A stretch of 64,000 nucleotides of DNA from Glandiceps talaboti (GCF_964340395.1 NC_135549.1:14501342-14565341), one strand, 5' to 3'; positions 39,692 to 55,000 are shown, numbered from the stretch's first letter. The notes: generated by a model not told the origin, from the letters alone. Translations and numbers: made by a program.

Positions 39692-42600
39692 ATGCGTGTG
39701 TACATGTGAACATGCATGTGTGTGTCTAAAGGTAGACATATTTCAATGAAAGATACATTCACAGAGCGAGTTTATTGGTACATTGATTGAATGAGTTCAT
39801 TATCTAATTAGACTGAGAATGTGAGATCCCTTTACTCTCTACACATCTACACAGTTTTACATGACCAACTAGTTACTACTGAGTTGGACCAACTTGTCAT
39901 TAACTCAGCTACAAACAGAACACTTGATCATTTCGGTCACTTACCAGATGTCTTTCTAAAGACTCAGAGAAAATAATCCCATCAGCATCAGAAGTATATA
40001 TGGTACCATGTCCTGTATCTGTTAATGAAAATATATATATTTATAATATACCTAGTGATAATGCTGTGCCATGATTCGCTAGCATCAGTCACGTGATAGG
40101 AAAATAGAATGACTATTTCCCTAGGGAAATAGTTCCATCAACTTTTACATGGTCATGTGACAACTGCGCGTTCACAGCAGGTCAAAATGGCAGCTTCTGA
40201 CGATGTCGTCTGCCACCGCGAGTTCACAGCATGAGGTATATTATAAAACACATATTGCCTGGCCTATATTCGGGCTATAGCACCCGTTCATTACCCCCTT
40301 GTGACTGTGAGTTACCAAAATCACATGCTATTTCCCTCGGCCTTTGGCCTCGGGAAATAGCATGTGATTCTGGTAACTCACCTTGGGTGTAATAAATGGG
40401 TGCTATAGCCCTCATGGCCAGGCAATATGCGTTCAATATATCCAGGCACTCTCAGTAAGAATGTGGGGGTGGGGGGGGTGGGGGTGGGGGGGTGGGGGGG
40501 GGGGTTATTTGCACTTGTGCTTGCAGTGTTTCTGCTGCACTTTCACTCGCTACGCTCTTTCCACAGAGAGCACTACAAGCACTTGTGCACATATGCCACA
40601 CTTGCACTCATGCATCATGGGGTTCTGTCATATTGATGTATACGTTTCCATAACTCTATGTATTAGTACATCTTAAATAAAGGATGTCAAGCCTAAATGG
40701 TTAAATCTGGATTTCACTCAACATTGTGCAAGAAAGCACATTAACAATTTAGACTAAAGCCTTCACAGAAGAACGAAGGAAATACAGGAGTGTGAACAAA
40801 ACAGAGAAATCTTCAAGTAATAGATCAGACTATGCTGTATATAGACCACATGTTATCAATTTATCTTTACCAAACTAAGGATCCGTCTTCCCTTGATTCT
40901 TGTCTTTGAGTCAAGACACTATTCAAAATATTCAATGAATGAAATATAACAGATGAGTCAGACACACGACACCCTCCATACTAGTATTACATGTATTGTA
41001 TACTAAAGATATCAACAGTCTATACTATTAAATATCGTCATGACGATACAATATTTGATTCAGATCATAAACATATGACATTACTCAAATATGTAGTTCA
41101 GAGGTATATTATTTCAATGAAAAATAAATCATTTTTTATTTAAATTGATTGACTAAAAATACACATTAGTGAAAACTATTTCTATGAAATGTTCAATTTC
41201 GGTGGGATGTAATTGCACTGAAAATAATTCTGTATTTTTGAGGTTTTATTTACAGTGATTGACAAAAAATACACTGTTCTTACAAGACGTGTTTCAATTC
41301 AGTGGGGGAAAAAATAGCACTGGAAATACATGCCAGGCAGTAACGAATGATCCAATTTGTAGACAGTTATTGCATTAATACATTCCAAACTGACATTTTA
41401 AGGTGATTAAAATTAGCAAACACTTGCTGTTCTCAGTGTTAGGGTCAAACTCGTTTGCTATGAATTCTGGAATACTGTAAATTAAAACTACTTTGCACTG
41501 GTGGTATGTGGTATTTGTCATATTGCTGTCCTGTGGTGAAGGTTCTAATATACTGAACGGATATACATTTATACAAAACTGTCAATCAGTTTTATTTTAC
41601 TTCAATATATTTGATATGTTTAGTGTTACTAATCTCTCTATATAGCCTACGGGCTGTTTAGGTTCCAGCTAGTGTGTGCTATTCTTAGATTATTTCATCT
41701 ACAAACAGTTGTTGTTTTGAAATAAAACAAAATAAACTGGTACAAATCTTTAAACTTACCATCTGGATTATCAACATGCATAAATATCATGCCTTCTGTC
41801 ATGTCCAAGATGGAATAAAACTGTGTGAAGAGGAAAAATACATTGTATCAGTTCTAAACACCATAAATAATATTAAATTATCTTAGACAAATGTTGAATT
41901 GAGCAGAGTAGTTGTTATATTTGTTGTGAAGTTATAACTGCCCACAGACATTTACAAGCAGAACTTATTGCAACAGGGAAATAAATAAATGAATTGGATT
42001 AATAACACTTGGGGGGGGGGGGGGGGGGGGGGGGGGTTGTTATCTAAGATTTTTTTATATTGACCTCAGTATTAACCTCAAACGTGGTACTACTAAACCA
42101 AAATCAATCACAGGTCACCTTGTCATGCTGCTGACTATGTATACATAGTACATGTGTACATATCAAAACCTATTCAGTATTTCATGTTTTAGCTAGGTGA
42201 TAATATTGTAATTAGTATGTGAAACATATCAAAACCTATTCAGTATTTCATGTTTTAGCTAGGTGATAATATTGTAATTAGTATGTGAAACATATCAAAA
42301 CCTATTCAGTATTTCATGTTTTAGATAGGTGATAATATTGTAATTAGTATGTGAAACATACCAAAACCTCTTTATGAGTACTAGTATTTCATGTTTTACA
42401 GGTAGCTAGGTGCTAATATTCTAATTAGTATGTATATGAAACATATCAAAGCTAGTCAGTATTTCATATTTTACAGGTAGATAGGTCCTAATAATGCAAT
42501 CAGTATGTACGTGAAACATATCAACATCTATTTCACAGTGCATTTTACAATCATTGCAATCATTACGTGTGTATACATGTAGTTCAGGTATGAAATAAAT

Positions 42601-43395
42601 TACATTATAATCACTCAATTTTAGTCAACATATAAAACAAGTGTAAGCCATTTTTATCATGTTTGATTAAGTCTTTTTTACTGGTATGACTTTAACATTT
42701 TATGAGGTAATATTCTACAGGTTATTTATGGAAATGTTTATGTTCAATAAAAGACATGATGAGTTTATAATGAATTGGTTTCATGACATTACTGGTGTAA
42801 ATGGGGTATAGAGTCATCATATCATTAGTCTGGTTGCTATACACTATCATTACCATTTATACCTCCACTCACACATTGACATCCAGGCTATGATATCATA
42901 TATCACTGTATCTCTATATACATAATACACATACACATATCAGAATACAATCCCAGACATCAGACAGTGGATGAAGGGGACCTGTTACAAACAAGGAAAG
43001 TAAACAAATCAAGTGGATTAATAATTCTTGGCACAGCATAGTGAAGTACAGAGAAACAAATATTACATTCCATCATTTGATAAGAACAGTTCTATGGCCT
43101 CTTTACATAATAGCTAACGTTTACAAACAAATTTTCAGTTTATGCACATTCAAAGAGGCCATAAAACTGTTCTCATCAAACTATGGAATGTAATACAAGT
43201 TTCTGCTGTTCCACCATGCTGTACTTAGTGTTATTAATCCAATTCATTTGTTTACTTTCCCTATTTCAATAGTACAGGTTCCAGTTTTCCCCCAGTCTGG
43301 GACTGTAATAGCAACAAATGAGAATTACATGTAATGATGTTTTTGTTTACCTTTCATTTCATAATAAAATTATGAATTGTCTATTTAAATATTAC

Positions 43396-43426
<31 letters not shown>

Positions 43427-46055
43427 CAATTTTGTGGCGAGTTTTTGTGCACCAAAGCTCACACATATTGATATCTTGTGGCACACAAACAAATTGTTTT
43501 TCCCTATCCAATCACCTCCTATGTAATTGATCCACACAAAAATTCAGGTTTTATCTTGTTGACTGACAAAAATAATTGTCTGTCATTAGTACACTTTTTT
43601 ATCATCCATTTTACTTGAAAAAAACACTACCATACATAAATTATACAGCTTGAACAGTTGATACTGGTACCTAGCTGTTCATCTCCTAGTTGTAACTATA
43701 CTTGAATTTATAATCACAGCCAACAAAAAGACAAAAAAATACCTATTGTCATCGCCTAATTTACAACAAAGCATATATGGCTACTGCTATAAATAACAGT
43801 TACTCATAAATTAACTTAATTGAAACATAGTCATGCCTTGCTAGATGGTCACACCACCTGTTACACTGTATGTCAATACACCACACACTACGAACAACAT
43901 ACCAATATGTTATACACTGCTGACATCAAAATGGATAACATTTTATAATACACAGTTATCATCATGTGGAAATAATATATATAACATATTAAACCAACAT
44001 AGATTCTCTGCTGTGGTAGTTTATAGAACGTTTTTTTTTATTGCAGGAGGAATACCAATAAAATATTAACATGTTTGAACTTTTACGCTGCTAACATATA
44101 TTAAATCTAAATATTTTTGCTACTAGAAAATTTTGCAATTTTACAGTCTTCAGTTAGTTCTCAAAGATTAATTTGTGCTAATTACCAGACTTGTTTTCAT
44201 GTACAAGAAAGCATTTTAGTCACTACATAATTTTGCATTTTTGCTTTCCTGCAAAATAACGAGGAATAAATCTTCAGTGAAAATTCCCAAGTTTACAGTA
44301 AATGTGGAATTATTTTATGAAACATATTTGTCGTGATGTAGAAAAGAATATAAAATATTAATCCAGCAAAGATTGTCCTGTGATAAATTTTTAGAACTGT
44401 ATTCGTTATTGCGAGAGAAATACCGTGAAAAAAAACATAAACACGTCGTAACTTGTACACTGCTAAAATAAACTTATGAGGGTGCATTTTATAAATTACA
44501 TTTATCATGATGTTAAAATAATGCAATATATAATATAATCGGAACTGTCTTTTTTATCGCCAAAGAAATAATATCTATTTGACCCAGTTGTTTGGTGGTG
44601 TCATTCATAGAATACATAGTAAATTTTCTTCTAAAATAACAATTATAATATATTTGGTCTGTAATAATACTTTTTCATTTATACTCAGCTCACATATTTT
44701 CTTCTATAGAGATAAGATGATTCTGATTCTATTCATATTGCACATCTATACCAGCCTTCCTGTCTATGCATTCACACAGCAGAATGACATTGCTTGCAAG
44801 AATTAATATAGATGTAAACAATAACAGTACAAAATAAGCCAATATAAGACAATGTTCCATCCATGTTAACAGCCCCCTGAGGTCAACCAAAGGTCACCAT
44901 ACATGTATTGCTCATCGTCACACAATGTCTGCTATGTTCTGAATGGGCAACAGGTTTATACAATGACAACGAGTTTATTTTAGGAGATTCTATGCAGTGT
45001 AATATACACTAATTTCAAAGCTCTTTACGTGTTAATACAAGTTACACTGATTCAGTCACACTTGACCATTACTTGATGGCACACACACTTAAGGTAGACA
45101 TTGGCAAAACATGACTGTAGTACAGAAAAATTATCACACAATCTGACAAACAATTTATAAATAAATAAAAGATATTTTCCACTACACCATTTTTTTTTGG
45201 CGAAATTAATTGTACTAGTTTCAATATTTCATAATTCTTTTGATAAATTAACTTAGTCTTTTACAAATGAAGGTATAACAATGAGACTCCATCAGTTCTT
45301 CTATATTCAAATCTTCAATTCTTAAACTGTTTGCTGATTGGCTTGTATGATAGGTCATGCAGGGGTCACAACAATGATGACACATCACTAAACACATCCA
45401 CCAGTCATAAGCTTTACATTTGCCTGGTAGTTTACATGTATCTGTGCATGCTTTTGTTTACTAATGAAACAGGAGAAATTATTGAAGTGTGGGTGATATA
45501 CCTACATGTGTAAATACTTTATATATATATATATAAAATTAAATTTTAAAACTGCTGACTACTTCCTGAAAGTTCAGCTATGACAATGTGTTATGTCTTC
45601 AATAAAAGACATAGGAAAGTGTAAGTTGTATTGTGCCAATTATCACAAAACCTCGAGTTCTTCTTGAAGTTAACAAAATAGTAACTGATACTAACACCTA
45701 TGTAATGATCAAAATTTCAATAGACCCAAAAATAGTTACTGAAATATTGACATGGTCTGTTGAATACTGTAATACAACACTTCCACTGCTGTATGTAGTG
45801 AGAGTCAATTAACATAGTGGTCATCAACAGATGTGTGCCAAATTCATGCCAACTCATTAGTACGCTATTTTACAATAAACATTAATGGGGGGGGGGGGGA
45901 CACTATACAGTTCAGCATATTATATTTGATTACTGTGAATATTCAATAAATTCAAGCTCATCATCCTCCCAATAAACATATCTACAAAGCACACAACTAC
46001 AGACATATGTATGTACACATACATGCATGTACGCACACATGCATACACACATGCA

Positions 46056-46098
<43 letters not shown>

Positions 46099-49000
46099 GC
46101 ATACACATTCACACATACACATGTATTTATGGAACCAAATGAACCAATTCCTTGGCACCATTGTACTAAGTCTTGGTCTATATCAAATAAATTAATTGAA
46201 TGACTACTTACTCTATCTGTTGAAATAGATGGCAATTGGGCCTCATTCCATGTAATACCACCGTCAAGAGATGTATGCATTAAACGCTCATGGGTATCCT
46301 GAAACAGTCAACATGTCAATCAAGCATATGATAAGTTTGCTTTGGTAATAGTTTCATTCTTTACACATATACAGTGAGTACAAATACAACCCATAAAGTT
46401 TTACCCAGTTTGTTTACAAATCACTCCCTGTATGTACAATAACAAACTTTTGAACATTTTTTGAGTTTTTTTTGTAATATTTTGGGCCATATTGTTTCAC
46501 ATTGTTTTTTCAACATCTTGTAAAGTTGTATTAATTGAAAATCTACATTACTATCCATTTCTTATCGATATTTTTTAATTTTTTGCAACATTTTGAGTTA
46601 TAAACAATGTACTTGGGCCATGTCGTTTCACACTTTTTTCAAGGAGAAAGATCTTTTAAAATTGTTGTATTGATTGAAAATCTAAATTAATAGGTATATG
46701 GCTACTTCGATAAATCAATAAGTAGAGAAGTAATAAACAATAAACAATCTAATCAGCACATTGTTGTATGGCAGTGTCATGGCATGGCAGTGCTATCTTT
46801 TCAGAACTGTCAAAAAATCTTATTAACATTGTTATATTTTATCATCTGGCTCCAAAAAAAAATCTAACATTGCTACCCCAGGTATATTTTATCATCTGGC
46901 TCAAAAAAAAATCTAACATTGCTACCCCTGGTACATTTTATCATCTGGCTCAAAAAAAAAATGTAACATTGCTACCCCAGGTACATTTTATCATCTGGCT
47001 CAAAAAATCTAACATTGCTACCCCTGGTACATTTTATCATCTGGCTCAAAAAAAAATCTAACATTGCTACCCCTGGTACAATTTATCATCTGGCTCAAAA
47101 AAAATCTAACATTGCTACTCCAGGTACATTTTATCATCTGGCTCAAAAAAATCTAACATTGATTATAAATCTTACTGACATTTCTCCATTTTATGAAACT
47201 GATAATCCAGCTTTCGATTTACTATTAAAGATGGATGCCAACGTAAATCTATTGTTATTCAATGTGGTAGATTACACAAGTGGGTGATAGTGGTTCCTCT
47301 GTTGTGCAATTCTAATCACCTTGTGATCAAGATAGTGTAAATATTGGAAGTCCAAAAAACAATACTACAAGTTCATGGAACTCTAAATAAACTAGTTTTC
47401 AGAGACTGTAATTAACCAATGTCCATTCAATAGCTTATTGCTGTTGTATCAACATGTTGCGACAATAGTTTTAGTTTGTGTCTTAGTAAACCAAAGGCTC
47501 AATTACCAGAGTAATATCAATTTGCTTGACATACATCTCTGTTGATAAGATTTTTGTGGCGCCAGATGATAAAATGTAGCAATGTTTATAGTAAGATTTT
47601 AATTTTGTGAGCAATGTTAGTCAGATTTTGTCCACCCATGATGATGTTTTGTTACAGATTTCATGAGATTTTAATTGTATTTGATTTAGATTTGTTTACT
47701 GGTTATGATTCTAACACTTTGGTGGGAAAAAGTCACACTGAAAAACATTCTAACTACCTTGTTGATTTCTTTGGATGCAAATAGAAAGTTTCCTTCCACT
47801 CCAAATGTGAGAACATCCTCAGCAATGACTAAACAGAATGGAAAAAAAAGAGATATTTAATGCTTGCATACAACACAAAATACATCTCAAGATTTTCACA
47901 TAAAAGCATCATAACACAAATATGAACAGATAAAAAAAACCACATTTGATCAAATGGGCCATTGTTCAATGTTTTTATTGGAATTTCAAGTATTGAGCTT
48001 GTCTAAATTTTCATCACAATTATGATTTATACCTGTTTGAGAGGCCAACACCACGTTGGCATGCAGACTACTGTTTTATATGTTGTGAAGGAATATTCAG
48101 CTAAAATTTCATGTAAATATTCACAAATATGTCATATAATACATGGAACATGTATGCTACTTACCTTTAATATCACTGCCTAGATTAGTCGCCTTATTTA
48201 AAAGGAGTGTGTCTCCTGTCAAAAATACAAAACACCATCATGTTAACAAGTGTACAAGTCAATACAAAGTGTATTTTAAAGCATTTTGATAATAAAAGTC
48301 ATTATTATTATCATTATTATAATTCTAACTATTAAAGAAGGCTTCATAGAAGACTAACTCCCCCACTGATTTGTTGTATGAGAAAGTTACTGTGCAAATT
48401 TGAATGGTGCCTCTAGATACAAAACGTCACAATTTGATGACCACTTTGACGTTTGACCTTGAAAATGGGGGTCAATGTCAAAGGTCAAGGTATAAAAGGA
48501 AAGCTTATTTGCTTATATTGGTCTGGACATTTAAATGGAGACTTATGTAGTCAACATGAGTTAATGTAGAAAGAAAAATGGTCATTTCACCTTCAAAATG
48601 TTTGTCAAGGTCAAAGGTCGAGGTCTCATTAGGAAGTTTACCATATATAATCATGTTGAGATAGATACTTGGTATTCATTTGTACCAAACTTTTAGAGCA
48701 AACTGGCAAAAGTGATTTTTTTTATCAATAATATGGCCACAATTTGCTATATATGTCTGGCGTCAATGCATTTGCTGCACTAAATTTTATTTTAAACAAG
48801 CCAAGAATTTTTGAGATATTGATGATACAGACAGACAACAAACAGACAGACAGACAGATGGATGGATGGACAGACAGCCAACATCTCTTCAACTCCTCCT
48901 TTAGGAGCTAAAAATTCAACAAAAATCTTCAAATTTCAAAAATTCTAAACATAGAACATAATAATGCATGTATAAATCTGCTGTAATTATTCTGCAATCA

Positions 49001-52000
49001 GTTTGGAAAGCAGGATCCAAAATCACTTCTTTTTCAAGGCTAATCTTTTCACACAATAATGACTTCAAGGGAACACATGCATACAAAACTGTACATTCTG
49101 AATACCAGAATATCAAAAAAGTCATAAACCTCTAATATGTTAATGTCATCTATTTGTGTGTATTTGACACTAAAAGTATATGCATAAATATATATACATA
49201 ATGTAGCCAGTAAAAATAACAAAACTGATGCAATCACTCTCCTTGTTTTTATGTTCTATCTCACCTGTACTGACAATGTCATTTCTTTTGTTTACTGAGA
49301 ATACACCAATACAATATGATTACACCAATATGATTCATTTTTTATCGATGCTCATAAATTCTCCACCACATGGTTGTTGACAATTTGGTAAATCCAGTCA
49401 TATGCATCAACAAAAAGTGAAGTGGTTGTCATGAATGCTTTATTTTGAGTGTGGGGAGTACCTATTGTGTTATTCCTAGTCTATACAGTAATATACCCTT
49501 ACATATACAAAATTCAAGTCAGACTCTGCAAGTGTTATTATCAGCTCGTTGTCTGTGATGGCTTATTAACAATTCCTGTACTGTCAAGGATATGCAGAGT
49601 ATGAAATATTCATTATGTTATGGAGTATTGTTGAAGGTTTAATATTGTACATCAAATGACACTATCCTGTAACTTGTACCAAACCTATCAAGTCCAGATA
49701 GTGCAAGATTTCATTAAGTTCATAAGAGTTTTGACATAAAATTAAAAGACATTTTTACAAAATTTAATCTTTAACATGCAAATGCCACTGTCTGTCTGTC
49801 TGCCTGTCTGTCTGTCTGTCTGTCTGCCTGCCTGCCTGCGTGTATGTATGCATGTCTATCTGTCTGTTTGTCTATCTGTGTGTGCATGCGTGTCACTGTG
49901 TGTGCGTGCGTGCATGCGTGCGTGTGTGCATGCATGCATGTGTGTATGCACATATATGGTAGTTGATAGTACAATGTAATTACTTATTAATTTTTCAGGT
50001 TTTACAAAACAAAAAAATGACCATCACATAATTCAAACATTACATGTATGTAACAATGCAGATACCATATTTACTCACCATCAGTGAGTTTTTGTGTAAA
50101 ATAAACGGTTTGTTCATCTTCAGCTGCAGTTCCCCATCTAAATTCGTTAACATTGTTTTTAAGTTTTATCCATGATTTGCCAAACTCTCTGGACAGCCAA
50201 AGTGCCTCCTGTAAAAAATTATGAAATCATAATTTTACATAATATAATGTGTTATAAACAGATAATAACACTTCAACACATTCTATGTGTATGTCCATTA
50301 AAGTTGTTTTCATTGGTAACATGTAGTGTTACAAGTATGTTTTGGTATTTGGTAGATTTGTTATACTACTGAGATGTGAAAGAAGGCTTCCCATTTTCCA
50401 GTTGTTTTCATTGGTAACATGTAGTGTTACAAGTATGTTTTGGTATTTGGTAGATTTGTTATACTACTGAGATGTCAAAGCAGAATAGTGTGAAAAAATA
50501 TGAAAGTAAGGGAAGCATAGCTTTGGAGTTATGGACACTAATATTATGTGATGCTACACTTCATTCACACATGGTGATACTAAATAACACATACAATGGT
50601 GCACTAGTCCCTCTATGACTACAGAGTTTTCCTTAAAAACAGCGGTGTGAATTATATGAAAGTATGCATAATAGCTTTGCAATAGACACTCATGGCATGT
50701 GATGGTACACTTCATTCATGCATACTTTACATTGATATGTTGCTTTACTTACACAAATGTCTCAGTAAAATTAGTTATTTTGAAATTATCAATTCTAACA
50801 ATTTGGGGTTTAAGCCTATTTGTCAGTTGCTGACAATAAAACCACAACAGACTGACATCACAGCTCAGTATACATTGTATGTATCAAGCAGTACTTGTCA
50901 GGGCTTGAAATAATGAAAAAAAAAATGTCTTGCCAAGGACAAGTAGCAGCTAAAAAACACTTGTCCAAATCAGAAAGTACTTGTCCACAAAGCGGATATT
51001 TTTTTAAAATAAATTTTATTGACACTGCCCTTTTCATAAGTCTTTTACAGCAAGCGAGTCGCCATGAAAATTTCCACAGGTACAGGAAAGTTTTACTTAT
51101 ATTAAGATGAGCAAGCAGAGGTTTTATTAAACTCAAAAAACATAAGAAATTCCACTTGTCCATTGGGACAAGTAATTTCTAAAATCACTTGCCCAGTGCA
51201 TCAAATTAGTTGTCAAGGACAATTCAATTTAAACGCTCTTATTTCAAGCCCTGCTGATGGTTTTCAAACTATTACCATACATATACTATTATCTCTAATC
51301 AAATCTCATATTGCAACAAGAAGTTAAATTTCAAGTTCTTGAACAGAATAATTACCCCATCTCCTGCACTAGACCTTGCCAGAATCCAGTTGTCCTGTGT
51401 TGAATGGAATGCTAGTGGAATTTGTCCATCTACCTGGAATGGAATGTCAATGTCTGACCATCGTTCACCAGCATCTTCCGTTATGTAAATCTTAGAGGTT
51501 GGACTGGATATGTCCTCTTGGAAGGAAATTAATATAACCTACAGATAAACAAAATAGCAAACCATTTACACCAAGGAGATTTTGAAGAAAAACCAAGAAA
51601 AAACTGACAATAACAGACAAAACATATTACACAACAAAACTTTAAAAATGGCAAAAGATAACATATATAGAAAATATTACATAGGACAACTTTCATGACT
51701 TTGAAAAAACACACTTTGGAAGATATTTTTACTTAAATTTGCATCAATTTCAACAGCATGTAGCAAACTTTTGGTTTTGAGTCAATGCCTGGGGAACTAT
51801 TAATGATAAATTTTACATACATTATCACCTTGAACTAAATCACTGCAGATATGAATGTATTTCCTTTTCAGTAGATTTGTAAATTTTATAGTAAATTCAA
51901 AGAATTCTATAGGTACATTTTCTTTCGACAAATACAAGTACACATTTTTGGCTGCCATATTTTTGGCTGTCACTTTAAATAACTGGCAAAGAAATGAAGG

Positions 52001-55000
52001 AATTGAGAAACTGTATTGAAGTTAGTTTTTATCAGCAGTATACATTACCTTCTGTGAACTGATAGGATTTTTAAACATTCCATTTCTACTCCTGATATAT
52101 GCATTATGTATCCTGTCATTGATTTTTTCAAAGTGATGACCATAATTAGTACTGTAAAAAAAAAGAATATTCTCTATTATCAAATAAATATTTCTGATAT
52201 GTGTTATTTCATATTTGATGATATTTAGTACACTTTCAAACTACAACTCTGATATTTGTTCCTTCATATTTGATGATATTTAGTACACTTTCAAACTACA
52301 ACTCTGATATTTGTTATTTCATATTTGATGATATTTAGTACACTTTCAAACTACAATTCTGATATTTGTTATTTCATATTTGATGATATTTAGTACACTT
52401 TCAAACTAGAATTCTGATATTTGTTATTTCATATTTGATATTTAGTACACTTTCAAACTAGAATTCTGATATTTGTTACTTCATATTTGATATTTAGTAC
52501 ACTTTCAAACTACAACTCTGATATTTGTTATTTCATATTAGATAATATTTAGTACACTTTCAAACTAGAATGCTGATATTTGTTATTTCATATTTGATAT
52601 TCAGTACACTTTCAAACTACAATTCTGATATTTGTTATTTCATATTTGATATTTAGTACACTTTCAAATTACAACTCTGATATTTGTTATTTCATATTAG
52701 ATGATATTTAGTACACTTTCAAATTACAACACTGATATTTGTTATTTCATATTTGATATTTAGTACACTTTCAAATACAACTCTGATATTTGTTATTTCA
52801 TATTTGATGATATTTAGTACACTTTCAAATTACAACACTGATATTTGTTATTTCATATTTGATATTTAGTACACTTTCAAACTAGAATGCTGATATTTGT
52901 TCCTTCATATTTGATGATATTTAGTACACTTTCAAACTACAAGTCTGCAACAACACAACATTTTCATTACACCATGCACAAGCTAATTCGTTGAACAGAA
53001 AATATGGATTTTGAATATTTTGTCTCATATTTCGAACACAGCAAAACCAGTGATGTAGACATGTGTTGTCATGACATAGACGCATGTTGTCGTGACGTAG
53101 AATGACCAGAGTATATATTCCATATTTTTTGTTCAACTTGGTTCGTGTATGGTATTATATACATAATAACATCATAAGATTTTACTAGATATACATCATG
53201 TACCCCCACCTAATATATAAGGGGGGGGGGGGGGGGGATATTGACATATATAACAATAAGTTTGATATCTTCTCTTCAAATGAATACAAAAAACATTATC
53301 ATCTAAGACTTGGGTGTAGTTATACATCAAGCAACATTTATATGATTTTTACTAAGCATAAAAGCAGTTACATAATAAATAAACAAACAAAATATATGAT
53401 GTGCACATTAAGGCATATACCGGTATTAATCTAACCCTATTGGTATTATCAATTACGAGACTGATAAAATACATACAAATCACAACAGCAATTATTAACC
53501 AATGTGGAGATTCTTGTTGATAAAATATAATATGTAAATGATAAGACACATTTTGAATAACCCAACAATTTTTTTTATGTAAGTTACATGTGTAGAGATT
53601 TCATTCATGTGTACAGGGAGAATAATTTGATCATAGGTGCATTATGCCATCTGGGGAGCTTCTGAGTTGATGCAAATGATGGGAAGCCTCGGGCCACATG
53701 GAAATTGAAAACCACAAAATTCTTTGACACTAGCACTGCAGATATCTCTACAACTTGACAAACTCCTTTTGAATTATAATTGAAGAGTACAGTATAAATT
53801 TCAATTATATTTTCCAAAAGAAGGCCAGCTAAAATATTCAAAATTATGTAACTTTATACGTACCTTCTCCAAAAATTTGATGGACCAACAAACATACCAA
53901 GTTCAAAGGTCGTCAACAGAAGTATAACCTGGAAGTACAAATTACAGCAATTTGATTTCATTCTTATTTTCATACAACATGTAAAGTAAAATGTAGAGGT
54001 GTTTTTGACATGAAGAAAAGGTTTTACATTGTGGTGAACATTGAAGGGTCAGCATTTCAGAAGACTTTCTCAAATTTTACATTTATTCTCATTTTGACAG
54101 ACTCAAATCTTAATCTACCTCATGTGACTTTTTTGGAGTCACAATGGGTGAATGGTTAGAGTGGCTGGGTTTGAATCTGCTGGTTGCAGGTTCGAGCCCC
54201 CAATACAGCCATTTGTTTCTGAATGGCTAAAGTCCCTGGGCAAGATTTGAACCATAATTGTGCCTCAGTCAACCCAGCTGTATAATTGGGGACCTGGTAG
54301 GATATAAGTTGCAATGTGAATGTTTTAATCCTATGCACTTATTTTATAGAGGCTGTAATGGATTGTATGCTCCCAAAGGAGTTGTTAAAGTAAAAGGCTG
54401 TCAGGCCTCTATAGATCCATGCCAGGGATAATAATTGTACTTTCAGCACGCATATTTTTAAAATAATGTGTGATGGCAAATAATGCACGTTTTTTGGGGT
54501 AGATGAATATGCTGTCACTGTCTGCAGATGGAACAGATGCAGCATGTAGCATAGAAATATTTTTGCAATTTTTTGAAGACAAATACCCTTGAGTCAAGAA
54601 GGACTTGGAATGAACGGATTCAGTAATTACTAAAGGTGTGAGGTTTTCCAGATTCTGGTGTTGTTTCTGGGACACCCTTTACCTGTTGTCATATGGTACC
54701 CCAATCTGATTAAAATCCGATGTGGTGAAAGCTTTTAAATGCTTTATTTACCTCTATTTCCATCGTTTTGTGATGTTTGTTTTTGTACCAAGCAATCGCG
54801 TGGGAAGGCGGCAATCGCTTGGTATGAAAACAAACATCACAACACGATGGAAATAGAGGTAAATAAAGCATTTAGACGCTTTCATCACATCGGATTTTAA
54901 TCAGATTGATGGTACCCCTACAGAACTGTGCTGAGTATATTGTACTTCATGTAATTTTTAGGCAGGCATACAATGCAGGAAATAATGTGGTGTGTTTTGT

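Noticed and set aside
50891-51261. An 8-bp hAT target duplication at the 355-bp element.
   Set aside because: GTACTTGT and CTGATGGT match at only four of eight positions.
54153-54220. Possible tRNA gene.
   Set aside because: A and B boxes are present but the cloverleaf is not intact and a SINE core follows.
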